The notes: generated by a model not told the origin, from the letters alone. Shown: positions 16,917-27,078, counted from the stretch's first letter. The stretch: DNA of 64,000 nucleotides from Salegentibacter sp. (GCA_024635795.1 JAGXIH010000017.1:62001-126000), one strand, 5' to 3'. Numbers and translations: made by a program.

Positions 16917-17828
16917 TTAATCTCTTATTAAAGGCAAAGTAGAACATCTTAACAAGCCTTCCTGTTTAGCAATTTCGGCATAGGGAACTTCCTCTACGGT
17001 GATACCCTGGTCTCTAAGCCAGGTATTGAGTCTGGTGAAATTCCTTTCTGAAATAACCACATCTTCAGCAATAGAGAATATATTAGAATTCATATTATAC
17101 ATCTCATCACGGGTAATCTCAAAAATATTTTCTTTTCCGAAAAGATCCACCAGCCAGTTATATTCCTTTTCTTCCAGAAAACCTCCTTTGTAGATAATAG
17201 CTTTATCTTTTCCTACAGGCTGAAAACAACAATCCAGATGTAAGGCATTATCACGAGGCTCGGTATTGGATTTTTTTAAATTAAAGGAAACCACTTTTTT
17301 ATTCGGAAAAAGTTCCTGCAGGGCTTTCACTGCCTGCATATTTGTTCGCGCGGTAATATAGTCCTTATAATCCTCGCCATAATATGTTCCTACAAGTAGA
17401 TAATCTCCATAAGGCATAACATCTCCGCCTTCGATATGCGCTTCCTCCGGAAGTTTTATTATTTGACTTTCGGGAATTTGATCGATGACGTGACTGATAG
17501 CCTCGATCTCCTTTTCCCGATCGGGAAGGATATTGGATTTTATGAATTTATCTTCAATTACAAAGGCGATATCCCTTGTGAAAATTTGGTTGTAATCCTT
17601 TAGAACCTTTGGCCTGTATACCTTTACGTTATATTTCTCCAGAACTTTGGCCACGGCATCCATTTCCCTTACCATATCTTCTTCTTTAGGATAAGTTCCG
17701 GCTTTTATATGTTCCCTTGATTTCGGATCGTAAGCTTCCGAAAGATCTGGCGTACCGCCAAAACTTTCAGCGGTTCCCAGCACTACGGCTCGAAGCCTGG
17801 AAGTTTCATTAGTGATATGCAAATTCAT
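16917..17828 (-). CDS. Dimethylarginine dimethylaminohydrolase / arginine-deiminase-family protein
   Basis: 303 aa from the ATG at 17828 (MNLHITNETSRLRAVVLG). Superfamily motifs are FTRDIAFV (about residue 84), EGGD (about 133), HLDCCFQPVG with the catalytic His, and LLRCSTLPLIRD with the nucleophile Cys at the C-terminus. The family hydrolyses methylarginine or arginine to citrulline; the exact substrate is not readable from sequence. The frame is open to 17900, but that extension would translate through the gltA terminator (17853-17880), so 17828 is preferred. The next gene is ctlX, 3 bases on. Confidence 0.88.
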   Translation of the reverse strand: MNLHITNETSRLRAVVLGTAESFGGTPDLSEAYDPKSREHIKAGTYPKEEDMVREMDAVAKVLEKYNVKVYRPKVLKDYNQIFTRDIAFVIEDKFIKSNILPDREKEIEAISHVIDQIPESQIIKLPEEAHIEGGDVMPYGDYLLVGTYYGEDYKDYITARTNMQAVKALQELFPNKKVVSFNLKKSNTEPRDNALHLDCCFQPVGKDKAIIYKGGFLEEKEYNWLVDLFGKENIFEITRDEMYNMNSNIFSIAEDVVISERNFTRLNTWLRDQGITVEEVPYAEIAKQEGLLRCSTLPLIRD

Positions 17829-17852
17829 ACTGCAAATTTTTGCAAATATAAA

Positions 17853-17880
17853 AAAAGCCTCACTGTTAAATGAGGCTTTT
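17853..17880 (-). terminator. Hairpin terminator after gltA
   Basis: AAAAGCCTCA (17853-17862) and TGAGGCTTTT (17871-17880) form a perfect 10-bp stem with an 8-base loop. It lies 20 bases past the gltA stop and before the DDAH-like start, separating the two units. Confidence 0.85.
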
Positions 17881-17900
17881 CCTGATATATTAAGGATCAA

Positions 17901-19184
17901 TTATCTTTTGTCCACAGTTTGGAACTCACGGTGAGTATGGCCGGTATAGATCTGTCTTGGACGACCTATAGGCTCTTTGTTTAATCTCATTTCTCTCCAC
18001 TGAGCAATCCAGCCGGGAAGTCTACCAAGAGCAAACATTACGGTGAACATCTCTACAGGAATTCCTAAGGCACGATAAATAATTCCAGAATAGAAATCTA
18101 CGTTAGGATATAATTTTCTATCTACAAAGTACTGATCTTCCAGGGCTTCTTTTTCAAGTCCTTTGGCGATATCCAATATAGGATCTTCTACACCTAACTG
18201 ACCAAGCACTTCATCTGCAGATTTTTTGATGATCTTAGCACGTGGATCGAAGTTTTTGTAAACACGGTGTCCAAAGCCCATAAGTCTGAAAGGATCATCT
18301 TTATCTTTAGCCTTAGCCATAAATTTCTTGGTGTCTCCACCATCCTCTTTAATTTTTTCAAGCATTTCTATAACCGCCTGGTTAGCTCCACCGTGAAGTG
18401 GGCCCCAAAGCGCCGAAATACCTGCTGAAATAGAGGCGAAAAGTCCGGCGTGAGAAGAACCAACCATTCTTACAGTAGAAGTAGAACAGTTTTGTTCGTG
18501 ATCGGCGTGAAGGATTAGTAATTTATCCAAAGCATCAATCACCGAAGGGTTAACTTCATACTTTTTACCTGGTTTTTCGAACATCATTTTATGAAGGTTC
18601 TCCACATAACCAAGAGAATCGTCTCCATAATTTAACGGAAGACTGTTCTTCTTTCTTAAGGTCCAGGCTGCAAGAACCGGGAATTTACCAAGAATCTTTA
18701 CAATAGCATTGTACATATCCTGTTCAGAAGAAACATCAACACAGGATGGGTTAAAGGCTACAAGAGCACTTGTAAGTGAAGAAAGCACTCCCATGGGGTG
18801 TGCAGCTTTAGGAAACCCGTCAAGGATCTTCTTCATTTCCTCATCTACGGTAGACTGCTCTTTGATATCATCGTAAAACTTCTCTAATTGCTCTTTAGAA
18901 GGAAGGTCTCCAAAGATTAGCAGATAAGCTACCTCCAGAAAATCAGCTTTTTCGGCCAAATCTTCTATTGCATAACCTCTGTATCTTAAAATACCTTTTT
19001 CTCCATCTAAAAAAGTAATTCCGCTTTCGCAGCTTCCGGTGTTTTTATAGCCTGGATCCAGGGTTATAGCACCACTTTCACCACGTAAACTTTTAATATT
19101 TATACCAAGTTCATTCTCGGTTCCTTCAACGACGGGAAATTCATATCTCTTACCGTCTATTTCAAGTATAGCTACTTTTGACAT
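17901..19184 (-). CDS. gltA: Citrate synthase (type II)
   Basis: 427 aa. Condenses acetyl-CoA and oxaloacetate to citrate at the entry of the TCA cycle. Signature segments are present: GSSHAGLFASISAGISALWGPLHGGANQAV with the first catalytic His region, and GFGHRVYKNFDPRA with the second. The C-terminal FALGRLPGWIAQWREM and GRPRQIYTG are also typical. The N-terminal beta domain, with DPGY and FLDGEKGILRYRGY, marks the Gram-negative hexameric type. It follows eno after 195 bases, with its own hairpin terminator at 17853-17880. Confidence 0.98.
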   Translation of the reverse strand: MSKVAILEIDGKRYEFPVVEGTENELGINIKSLRGESGAITLDPGYKNTGSCESGITFLDGEKGILRYRGYAIEDLAEKADFLEVAYLLIFGDLPSKEQLEKFYDDIKEQSTVDEEMKKILDGFPKAAHPMGVLSSLTSALVAFNPSCVDVSSEQDMYNAIVKILGKFPVLAAWTLRKKNSLPLNYGDDSLGYVENLHKMMFEKPGKKYEVNPSVIDALDKLLILHADHEQNCSTSTVRMVGSSHAGLFASISAGISALWGPLHGGANQAVIEMLEKIKEDGGDTKKFMAKAKDKDDPFRLMGFGHRVYKNFDPRAKIIKKSADEVLGQLGVEDPILDIAKGLEKEALEDQYFVDRKLYPNVDFYSGIIYRALGIPVEMFTVMFALGRLPGWIAQWREMRLNKEPIGRPRQIYTGHTHREFQTVDKR

Positions 19185-19326
19185 ATCTTTTATAATATAT
19201 TAATTAAACATATTTTCGATAGTCGCTAAGTTACAAATTATAGCCTTAAAAAATGTATTATGCAGGCATAAGATTTGATGAAAAACCACTAATAATACAA
19301 TATTCTAAGAATTATTTTAAATAAAA

Positions 19327-19357
19327 AAAGCCTTTTGATTTTTCATCAAAAGGCTTT
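19327..19357 (-). terminator. Hairpin terminator after eno
   Basis: AAAGCCTTTTGAT (19327-19339) pairs perfectly with ATCAAAAGGCTTT (19345-19357) around a 5-base loop. A poly-A run on the plus side supplies the U tract of the minus-strand RNA. It is 23 bases after the eno stop. Confidence 0.88.
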
Positions 19358-19379
19358 GGAAATTATCTTCTAAATCGAA

Positions 19380-20982
<1,603 letters not shown>

Positions 20983-21663
20983 TTAATCGTTTTCTGAGCC
21001 GAAAGGATTGTAATAAAATCTTAAGCCCAGGCCTATGGTAGAAGTTGAAACAGATCTTATATATGCATCTTTGACTGAAAATTCCATAGTGTCCCAAACA
21101 TCATTAGCATTTACTAAGGTATAATGCAGGGAAATCCCAAACCAGTATTTCGCAGAAATCTGGAAGCCTTCAAAACCAATGGCAAAACTCCAAAAGGAAG
21201 TATCGATTTTAGATTCCTGGGCCTCTTTTAAGCTTATATATCTATTATTGTCACTATACTCAAAATAGGCTGCTTCCCCATTTAATCTCCCAATATGATA
21301 TTTTGGAGAGAAAGTTAAGTAGGCGTCTTCTTCGCCAAATTTTAGTTTAGGATTTAAAGTTAATACTGAAAATGTAAATCGCTGCCTTAAAACTCCCTCG
21401 CTCAAGTGATCGACGAATACACTTTCATCAAAAACACTCCTTTCCTGAAGCCGACTTCCTCCATAATCAAATCCGATTTCAGGAGCGAAGAATTTAAGTT
21501 GATAAAGTTGTGCACCCACCGAGAAGGCTCCAAAGCTATTATCCTCAAAGGAAGTATGCCGGTAGCCCTCAAATCCCCCATAGAAAACAGGATGCTTTTG
21601 TGCCTGCAGTTGAGAAATCCAAGGAAATAAAAGGCAGAAAATAATTAGTTTGAAAGGCGCCAT
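20983..21663 (-). CDS. Outer-membrane beta-barrel protein, function unknown
   Basis: 226 aa. A signal peptide (about residues 1-21, ending in LQAQ) precedes repeated amphipathic strands with aromatic ends (YGGFEGYRH, FAPEIGFDYGG, FSPKYHIG, LGLRFYYNPFG). This suggests an OmpX/OmpW-sized barrel. The start overlaps the end of the preceding barrel gene by 19 bases, so the two are translationally coupled. No enzyme or transport motif was found. The pair may be related paralogues of small porin-like proteins, although the sequences are quite different. Confidence 0.75.
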   Translation of the reverse strand: MAPFKLIIFCLLFPWISQLQAQKHPVFYGGFEGYRHTSFEDNSFGAFSVGAQLYQLKFFAPEIGFDYGGSRLQERSVFDESVFVDHLSEGVLRQRFTFSVLTLNPKLKFGEEDAYLTFSPKYHIGRLNGEAAYFEYSDNNRYISLKEAQESKIDTSFWSFAIGFEGFQISAKYWFGISLHYTLVNANDVWDTMEFSVKDAYIRSVSTSTIGLGLRFYYNPFGSEND

Positions 21664-22181
21664 CCTAATCTTAAACCAATAAGTAGAGAGAAAAAAGATT
21701 CACCAGATTCATTAAACCCATAACCGGCACCTAAATTGAGGTCTAATTTAAAACCACTGCCATAGTAACGTTGTAAACCCCATACCGGACCAATTGCTCC
21801 AAAATAACCTTGATTATATTCTAAATCTCCAATTATAGGTTTTCCGGTCTGAACGGCTCCGCTCAAAGCAAGATAATTAGCACTGTTATTATTTATATTT
21901 TTTCCTTTGTCAAGGCGTTTTTCCAAATTATAATAATATCGATATTGAACATTAAAAATAGGATATACACCAAAGCCTTCATCGAAGCTGTTCTTTCTGT
22001 AAGCAAAGCCGGTGCCTGCCCTTAGATCTAGAGTAGTAGCATTTGTGAGACCGAACTCATATTCCAAACCGGGAGTTAAGATGTTTATAGACAAAAGTCC
22101 ATCTTCAACCGAAGCCTGATCTTGTGCATTGATGAAAGAAAATGATAAAAGACAAAAGCTGAGTAGTAATAGTTTCTTCAT
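21645..22181 (-). CDS. Outer-membrane beta-barrel protein, function unknown
   Basis: 178 aa. A signal peptide (about 1-19, FSFINAQ) precedes short beta strands (LTPGLEYEFGL, GTGFAYRKNSF, FNVQYRYYYN, LNLGAGYGF, LLIGLRLGWRLSN). The C-terminal residues fit a beta-barrel ending. It is the first gene of a two-gene unit with the 226-residue barrel, overlapping it by 19 bases, and lies after the carA terminator. The function is not recognised; it is probably a surface-exposed or structural outer-membrane protein. Confidence 0.75.
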   Translation of the reverse strand: MKKLLLLSFCLLSFSFINAQDQASVEDGLLSINILTPGLEYEFGLTNATTLDLRAGTGFAYRKNSFDEGFGVYPIFNVQYRYYYNLEKRLDKGKNINNNSANYLALSGAVQTGKPIIGDLEYNQGYFGAIGPVWGLQRYYGSGFKLDLNLGAGYGFNESGESFFSLLIGLRLGWRLSN

Positions 22182-22237
22182 TGATGAGTTTTAATTCAAT
22201 TAATGCCGAAATTAAAAAAAAAACAGTTCCTGCGTTA

Positions 22238-22271
22238 AAAAAGCCCAAAATATTTAAATTTTGGGCTTTTT
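22238..22271 (-). terminator. Hairpin terminator after carA
   Basis: AAAAAGCCCAAAAT (22238-22251) pairs with ATTTTGGGCTTTTT (22258-22271) around a 6-base loop. It is 22 bases after the carA stop and separates carA from the beta-barrel genes. Confidence 0.85.
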
Positions 22272-22292
22272 AATACTTTTTATAGAAAATTA

Positions 22293-23405
22293 TTAAACTT
22301 TAGCTCCTTTTATTCTGTCCAGAAATTCATCAAATAAATAGCTCGCATCGTGCGGTCCAGGACTCGCTTCAGGGTGATATTGTACCGAGAAACAGTTCTT
22401 GTTTTTCATTGCTATCCCACCCACCGTATCGTCATTGATACACATATGAGTTATCTCAACATCGGGATGAGCTTCGGTTTCTGCTTTATCTACAGAAAAC
22501 CCATGATTTTGAGAAGTTATCTCTCCCTTCTTTGTTTTAAGGTTTAGAACCGGGTGGTTGATTCCGCGGTGTCCATGATGCATTTTATAGGTTTTAATCC
22601 CATTTGCGATGGCGATAACCTGGTGGCCAAGACAAATCCCAAAGAGAGGATGGTCCTTTTCAAGTATCTTTTTTGTGAGGCCTATTGCCTCATTCAATGG
22701 CTGCGGATCTCCAGGCCCATTGGAAAGAAAGTATCCATCAGGATTCCATTCCTTCATTTCCTCATAAGTGGCGTTATAAGGAAATACTTTTACATAAACA
22801 TCCCTATCAGCCAGGTTGCGCAGGATATTTTTCTTGATCCCTATATCCAGTGCAGCTACACGGTAAGTAGCATTATCACTTCCGAAGTAATAGGGCTCTT
22901 TGGTAGAAACTTTGGAGGCAAGCTCCAGACCATTCATATCAGGTACTTTTTCCAGCTCTCTTTTCAGTCCTTCTATATTCTCAACATCGGTAGAGATAAT
23001 AGCGTTCATAGCCCCATTCTCCCTAATGTAGGTCACGAGTGCACGGGTATCTACATCAGAAATTCCAAAAATGCCACTTTCCTCGAGAAAGGTCTCCAGA
23101 GAAGCATCGGCAGCTGGACGGGAATAGGCATAGTTGAAGTTCTTACAAATAAGTCCGGCGATCTTAGCCTTGTCAGATTCATTATCTTCTTTCGTTGTTC
23201 CGTAATTCCCTATATGGGCATTGGTAGTCACCATTAATTGCCCGTAGTAAGAGGGGTCGGTAAATATCTCCTGATAACCGGTCATCCCGGTATTGAAACA
23301 GATCTCGCCAGTGGCGCTTCCATCTTTATCTCCTATAGCCTTTCCGTGAAATATAGTTCCATCGGCCAGAAGAATAATCGCTTTTTTTCGGGTTTGATAC
23401 TTCAT
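22293..23405 (-). CDS. carA: Carbamoyl-phosphate synthase small subunit (glutamine amidotransferase)
   Basis: 370 aa. It hydrolyses glutamine and channels ammonia to CarB to make carbamoyl phosphate for pyrimidine and arginine synthesis. The N-terminal domain has GSATGEICFNTGMTGYQEI. The class I amidotransferase domain has the nucleophile Cys in LFGICLGHQVIA and the His/Glu pair in QYHPEASPGP. carB is not in the window. It lies 168 bases beyond rplQ on the same strand, but the rplQ terminator and a pair of palindromes separate them. Confidence 0.98.
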   Translation of the reverse strand: MKYQTRKKAIILLADGTIFHGKAIGDKDGSATGEICFNTGMTGYQEIFTDPSYYGQLMVTTNAHIGNYGTTKEDNESDKAKIAGLICKNFNYAYSRPAADASLETFLEESGIFGISDVDTRALVTYIRENGAMNAIISTDVENIEGLKRELEKVPDMNGLELASKVSTKEPYYFGSDNATYRVAALDIGIKKNILRNLADRDVYVKVFPYNATYEEMKEWNPDGYFLSNGPGDPQPLNEAIGLTKKILEKDHPLFGICLGHQVIAIANGIKTYKMHHGHRGINHPVLNLKTKKGEITSQNHGFSVDKAETEAHPDVEITHMCINDDTVGGIAMKNKNCFSVQYHPEASPGPHDASYLFDEFLDRIKGAKV

Positions 23406-23438
23406 TGTAACTATTACTTAATTGAGTTGTGTTATGGG

Positions 23439-23496
23439 TTTTCCGCTTTCACGGAAATGACTTTATTACTTGGATTTCCGCCTACGCGGAAATGAC
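23439..23496. repeat. Two tandem palindromic intergenic units
   Basis: TTTCCGCTTTCACGGAAATGAC (from 23439) and TTTCCGCCTACGCGGAAATGACA (from 23474) are two related units. Each is a small hairpin (TTTCCGC/GCGGAAA type) followed by TGAC. The second has perfect arms and the first a few mismatches. Similar units occur at 37364-37413. They look like REP-type elements and lie between rplQ and carA. Confidence 0.7.
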
Positions 23497-23514
23497 AATT
23501 TCATTATAATATAT

Positions 23515-23549
23515 AAAAAAAGGATAAACCCGAGAGCTTATCCTTTTTT
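23515..23549 (-). terminator. Strong hairpin terminator of the ribosomal-protein operon
   Basis: AAAAAAGGATAA (to 23527) pairs with TTATCCTTTTTT (23538-23549) around a loop of about 10 bases. It lies 25 bases after the rplQ stop and ends the long minus-strand translation cluster. Confidence 0.85.
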
Positions 23550-23573
23550 GAATTTATAAAAGAATGAATCATT

Positions 23574-24074
23574 CTAATCTTCTTTTTTATCCTCTTTTGG
23601 TGAAGATTTCTCTTCAGTTTTAGTCTCTGCTTTTGGAGCAGCTGCCTCAGAAGGTTTTTTCTTACCAGCTCTACGAGTAGATTTTTTCTTCTCTGGTTTG
23701 GTAAGGTTATAAGTTTCGTTGTAATCAACTAACTCGATAAGGGCCATATCGGCATTATCTCCAAGTCGGTTACCAAGTTTAATAACTCTGGTGTAACCTC
23801 CCGGGCGATCTCCTACTTTTGGAGCAACCTCACGGAACAATTCCGCAACAGCTTCTTTTTGGCGAAGTTTACTAAAAACAATTCTACGATTGTGAGTAGT
23901 ATCTTCTTTAGACTTCGTTACCAAAGGCTCTACAAAAACTTTCAAAGCTTTTGCCTTAGCAACGGTAGTGTTAATTCTCTTATGCTCAATTAACGAGCAG
24001 GCCATATTGGCGAGCATAGACTTTCTGTGAGCGGTCTTTCTGCCTAAATGGTTGATTTTCTTTCCGTGTCTCAT
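23574..24074 (-). CDS. rplQ: 50S ribosomal protein L17
   Basis: 166 aa. The conserved L17 domain covers about residues 1-115 ([21 protein letters not shown], then [27 protein letters not shown]). A Lys/Glu/Ala-rich tail of about 45 residues follows, as is common in Bacteroidota L17. It is the last gene of the alpha-type operon, 69 bases after rpoA, with a hairpin terminator at 23515-23549. Confidence 0.98.
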   Translation of the reverse strand: MRHGKKINHLGRKTAHRKSMLANMACSLIEHKRINTTVAKAKALKVFVEPLVTKSKEDTTHNRRIVFSKLRQKEAVAELFREVAPKVGDRPGGYTRVIKLGNRLGDNADMALIELVDYNETYNLTKPEKKKSTRRAGKKKPSEAAAPKAETKTEEKSSPKEDKKED

Positions 24075-24143
24075 TGTTCTGTTCTTTATTCATTTTCCCA
24101 AAGCCTGGTCTTCTGCCGGCTTTTATGGAAAACTACTTATATA

Positions 24144-25136
24144 TTAGTCCTTATCTAATTTGTATTTTGAAAGGTCCATCCCAAAGTTTAAACCTTTGTT
24201 GCTTACCAATTCTTCTAATTCGGTAAGAGATTTCTTTCCGAAGTTTCTAAATTTCATCAGATCGTTTTTGTTGTAAGAAACAAGGTCTCCCAGGGTATCA
24301 ACCTCTGCTGCTTTTAAGCAATTCAGTGCTCTAACCGAAAGATCCATATCTACCAGCTTAGTCTTAAGCAACTGTCTCATATGAAGAGACTCTTCATCAT
24401 AAGTTTCAGTTTGCGCTATTTCATCAGCTTCAAGCGTGATACGCTCGTCAGAGAATAACATAAAGTGGTGAATAAGGGTTTTTGCAGCTTCGGTAAGTGC
24501 ATCTTTAGGGTGAATTGAACCATCGCTTACGATCTCAAAAACCAGTTTTTCGTAATCGGTTTTTTGTTCTACACGATAGTTTTCAATACTATACTTTACA
24601 TTTTTGATTGGCGTAAAGATAGAATCAGTAAAGATAGTCCCTAAAGGCGCGTTTGCTTTTTTATTTTCTTCTGCCGGAACATAGCCTCTGCCTTTTTCAA
24701 CAGTAACCTCCATATTCAGGTTTACCTTTTTGTCAAGATTACAGATCACCTGATCTGGATTTAACACCTGGAAACCAGAGATAAATTTTTGGAAATGACC
24801 CGCAGTAAGTTGTTCTTCACCTGAAACAGAAATTGTAACGGCTTCGTTATCTATTTCATCAATTTGCCTTTTAAACCTTACTTGCTTCAGGTTTAGGATA
24901 ATTTCTGTTACGTCTTCTACTACGCCTGGGATAGCAGAGAATTCGTGATCTACGCCTTCCATGCGAACCGAAGTGATTGCGAATCCTTCCAGTGAAGATA
25001 ATAACACTCTTCTTAAAGCGTTACCAACGGTTAATCCATAGCCAGGTTCCAGAGGGCGAAATTCGAATTTCCCCTCGAAATCTGTAGAATCAATCATTAT
25101 AACTTTATCGGGCTTTTGAAAATTTAGTATTGCCAT
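24144..25136 (-). CDS. rpoA: DNA-directed RNA polymerase subunit alpha
   Basis: 330 aa. The N-terminal domain (about 1-230) drives dimerisation and core assembly ([34 protein letters not shown]). The C-terminal domain (about 255-325) has the helix-hairpin-helix region [17 protein letters not shown] and [14 protein letters not shown], which contacts DNA and activators. It sits between rpsD (20 bases) and rplQ (69 bases) in the usual order. Confidence 0.99.
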   Translation of the reverse strand: MAILNFQKPDKVIMIDSTDFEGKFEFRPLEPGYGLTVGNALRRVLLSSLEGFAITSVRMEGVDHEFSAIPGVVEDVTEIILNLKQVRFKRQIDEIDNEAVTISVSGEEQLTAGHFQKFISGFQVLNPDQVICNLDKKVNLNMEVTVEKGRGYVPAEENKKANAPLGTIFTDSIFTPIKNVKYSIENYRVEQKTDYEKLVFEIVSDGSIHPKDALTEAAKTLIHHFMLFSDERITLEADEIAQTETYDEESLHMRQLLKTKLVDMDLSVRALNCLKAAEVDTLGDLVSYNKNDLMKFRNFGKKSLTELEELVSNKGLNFGMDLSKYKLDKD

Positions 25137-25156
25137 ATTACGACTTCTGTGAATTA

Positions 25157-25762
25157 TTATTTCGAATATAATTCGACGATGAATTGTTCATTTATATTTT
25201 CCGGGATCTGAATACGTCCTGGTACAGAAACAAAAGTTCCTTGTTTTGTTTCGTTGTTCCAGGTAATCCATTCATATACACTGCTTGAATCAGCAAGGGA
25301 ATCCTGGATAGCCTGAAGAGATTTAGATTTTTCGCGAACACCAACTACATCACCCGCTTTTAACTGGTAAGAAGAAATGTTTACCAATTCACCATTTACG
25401 GTTATATGTCTATGAGAAACCAATTGTCTCGCAGCTCTTCTTGAAGGGGCAACACCCATTCTAAAAACTACGTTATCTAAACGGGATTCACATAATTGTA
25501 AAAGCACCTCCCCGGTAATTCCCTGGGAACGGGTAGCTTTCTTGAACATATTACTGAATTGACGCTCTAAAATACCATAGGTATATTTAGCTTTTTGCTT
25601 CTCCATTAATTGGATAGCATATTCTGATTTTTTCCCGCGACGACGGTTGTTACCGTGTTGCCCTGGAGGATAATTTCTTTTCTCGAAAGATTTATCATCT
25701 CCAAAAATAGCTTCTCCGAATTTACGGGCTATTTTGGTTTGTGGTCCTGTATATCTTGCCAT
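25157..25762 (-). CDS. rpsD: 30S ribosomal protein S4
   Basis: 201 aa. Primary 16S rRNA-binding protein. The N-terminal domain lacks a zinc Cys cluster ([20 protein letters not shown]). The S4 RNA-binding domain spans about 90-155 ([33 protein letters not shown]). It is preceded by an unusually long 89-base gap with an imperfect inverted repeat (25778-25834), where an autoregulatory site might lie. Confidence 0.99.
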   Translation of the reverse strand: MARYTGPQTKIARKFGEAIFGDDKSFEKRNYPPGQHGNNRRRGKKSEYAIQLMEKQKAKYTYGILERQFSNMFKKATRSQGITGEVLLQLCESRLDNVVFRMGVAPSRRAARQLVSHRHITVNGELVNISSYQLKAGDVVGVREKSKSLQAIQDSLADSSSVYEWITWNNETKQGTFVSVPGRIQIPENINEQFIVELYSK

Positions 25763-25777
25763 TAAATTGAAATTTGG

Positions 25778-25834
25778 TAGAGAGGGATTATGAATTAAGG
25801 CATTTCTCCTTCGATAATCTTAACTCCTCTCTCA
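25778..25834 (-). promoter_or_regulatory. Imperfect inverted repeat in the rpsK-rpsD gap (possible S4 leader structure)
   Basis: TAGAGAGGGATTA (25778-25790) and TAACTCCTCTCTCA (25821-25834) can form an imperfect stem, with a smaller AAGG/CCTT stem inside the loop. This gap is 89 bases, while most others in the cluster are 2-20. S4 controls its own mRNA in other bacteria, so a regulatory structure is possible; this is inference. Confidence 0.3.
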
Positions 25835-25851
25835 ATTATTATAATTTTTTA

Positions 25852-26238
25852 TTAAACTCTACGCCTTTTAGGAGGACGACATCCGTTGTGTGGTAATGGA
25901 GTAACATCGATGATCTCGGTTACTTCAATCCCGCTGTTATGAATAGATCGGATAGCAGATTCTCTACCATTACCCGGTCCCTTTACATAAACTTTTACTT
26001 TACGCAAACCAGCTTCGTGTGCCACTTTAGATGCGTCTTCTGCGGCCAATTGGGCAGCATAAGGAGTGTTCTTTTTAGAACCCCTGAAGCCCATTTTACC
26101 AGCAGATGACCAGCTAACAACATCACCGTTCTTATTGGTTAAAGACACAATAATGTTATTAAAAGAAGCAGTAACATGCGCCTGTCCGTTAGACTCAACA
26201 GTTACTTTACGTTTTTTTTGAGTTGTCTTCTTTGCCAT
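25852..26238 (-). CDS. rpsK: 30S ribosomal protein S11
   Basis: 128 aa, normal length. It forms part of the platform near the Shine-Dalgarno/anti-Shine-Dalgarno helix. [14 protein letters not shown] and the C-terminal [18 protein letters not shown] are diagnostic. The gene starts 8 bases after rpsM. Confidence 0.99.
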   Translation of the reverse strand: MAKKTTQKKRKVTVESNGQAHVTASFNNIIVSLTNKNGDVVSWSSAGKMGFRGSKKNTPYAAQLAAEDASKVAHEAGLRKVKVYVKGPGNGRESAIRSIHNSGIEVTEIIDVTPLPHNGCRPPKRRRV

Positions 26239-26246
26239 ATTACTTA

Positions 26247-26621
26247 CTATTTAGTTGCTTTTTTCTTGTTCGCAACTGTTTTTCTTCTACCTTTTCTCGT
26301 TCTCGAGTTATTTTTGGTACGCTGACCTCTCAAAGGCAAACCTGTTCTGTGACGGATCCCTCTGTAGCACCCAATATCCATAAGGCGTTTAATACTTATT
26401 TGAACTTCAGTACGTAACTCTCCTTCGATTGTATAATTACCAACAGCTTCACGAATACGACCAATCTCTTCGTCGTCCCAGTCTGAAACTTTTGTACTTT
26501 CATCTACTTTGGCATTGGCCAGGATTTGTTGTGCCCTGCTCTTGCCAATTCCGAAGATATAGGTCAATGCTATAACTCCTCGCTTTTGTTTTGGTATATC
26601 AACCCCTGCAATTCTTGCCAT
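26247..26621 (-). CDS. rpsM: 30S ribosomal protein S13
   Basis: 124 aa. Head protein touching the P-site tRNA and the large subunit. [26 protein letters not shown] and the C-terminal [23 protein letters not shown] are typical. It begins 2 bases after rpmJ. Confidence 0.99.
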   Translation of the reverse strand: MARIAGVDIPKQKRGVIALTYIFGIGKSRAQQILANAKVDESTKVSDWDDEEIGRIREAVGNYTIEGELRTEVQISIKRLMDIGCYRGIRHRTGLPLRGQRTKNNSRTRKGRRKTVANKKKATK

Positions 26622-26623
26622 AA

Positions 26624-26740
26624 TTAGCCTTGTCTTTGTTTAAATCTAGGATTCTTTTTGTTAATTACGTAAAGCCTGCCTTTTCTGCGCACAATTTTGC
26701 ACTCGGCACTTCTCTTCTTTATTGATGCTCTAACTTTCAT
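26624..26740 (-). CDS. rpmJ: 50S ribosomal protein L36, zinc-ligand-poor form
   Basis: 38 aa read directly from the minus strand: starts [11 protein letters not shown] and ends F-K-Q-R-Q-G. Of the four zinc ligands of classical L36 (Cys11, Cys14, Cys27, His33), only Cys14 remains; positions 11, 27 and 33 are Ser, Asn and Phe, so it should not bind zinc. It lies between infA (120-base gap with a promoter) and rpsM (2 bases), the standard place for rpmJ. Very short genes like this are often missed. Confidence 0.96.
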   Translation of the reverse strand: MKVRASIKKRSAECKIVRRKGRLYVINKKNPRFKQRQG

Positions 26741-26821
26741 CTCTTTAGGTTTTTGTGCTCCCGGCAAGCGATACAAAAAATTCGCTTCCAGGATATTCAG
26801 CTATCAAATTTTTTCAGGTTG

Positions 26822-26854
26822 CAAAAGTACTGAAAATTTTATAAATAGCTCAAA
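26822..26854 (-). promoter_or_regulatory. Internal promoter for rpmJ-rpsM-rpsK-rpsD-rpoA-rplQ
   Basis: On the minus strand, TTTG (26851-26854) and TACTTTTG (26822-26829) are separated by 21 bases, a good match to the Bacteroidota -33/-7 promoter. It fills the 120-base gap between infA and rpmJ, the only large gap in this stretch. The leader would contain a weak hairpin near 26749-26779. Confidence 0.55.
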
Positions 26855-26860
26855 TTACTT

Positions 26861-27076
26861 TTAATATCTGTAAGTTATGCGAGCCTTACTTAAATCGTAA
26901 GGACTCATTTCCAGTTTAACTTTGTCTCCGGGCAACAACTTGATATAGTGCATACGCATTTTACCCGAAATATGTGCAGTCACCACGTGACCGTTTTCCA
27001 ATTCCACCCTAAACATTGCATTAGACAATGCTTCAATGATGGTTCCGTCTTGCTCTATCGCTGGTTGTTTTGCCAT
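26861..27076 (-). CDS. infA: Translation initiation factor IF-1
   Basis: 71 aa, a single S1/OB-fold domain ([65 protein letters not shown] region). It binds the A site of the 30S subunit and assists IF-2 and IF-3. It starts 2 bases after secY; adk and map are absent between them, as is usual in Flavobacteriia. Confidence 0.99.
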   Translation of the reverse strand: MAKQPAIEQDGTIIEALSNAMFRVELENGHVVTAHISGKMRMHYIKLLPGDKVKLEMSPYDLSKARITYRY

Positions 27077-27078
27077 AA

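Noticed and set aside
17829-17900. N-terminal extension of the DDAH-like protein
   Set aside because: It would be encoded by the gltA terminator hairpin, and the family starts at the Met at 17828.
22554-23237. 227-aa plus-strand reading frame opposite carA
   Set aside because: It lies wholly inside a certain carA gene, has no recognisable domain and an amino-acid mix typical of an antisense shadow.
23439-23496. Insertion-sequence ends
   Set aside because: Short palindromes without a transposase gene or target duplications nearby; better described as REP-like units.
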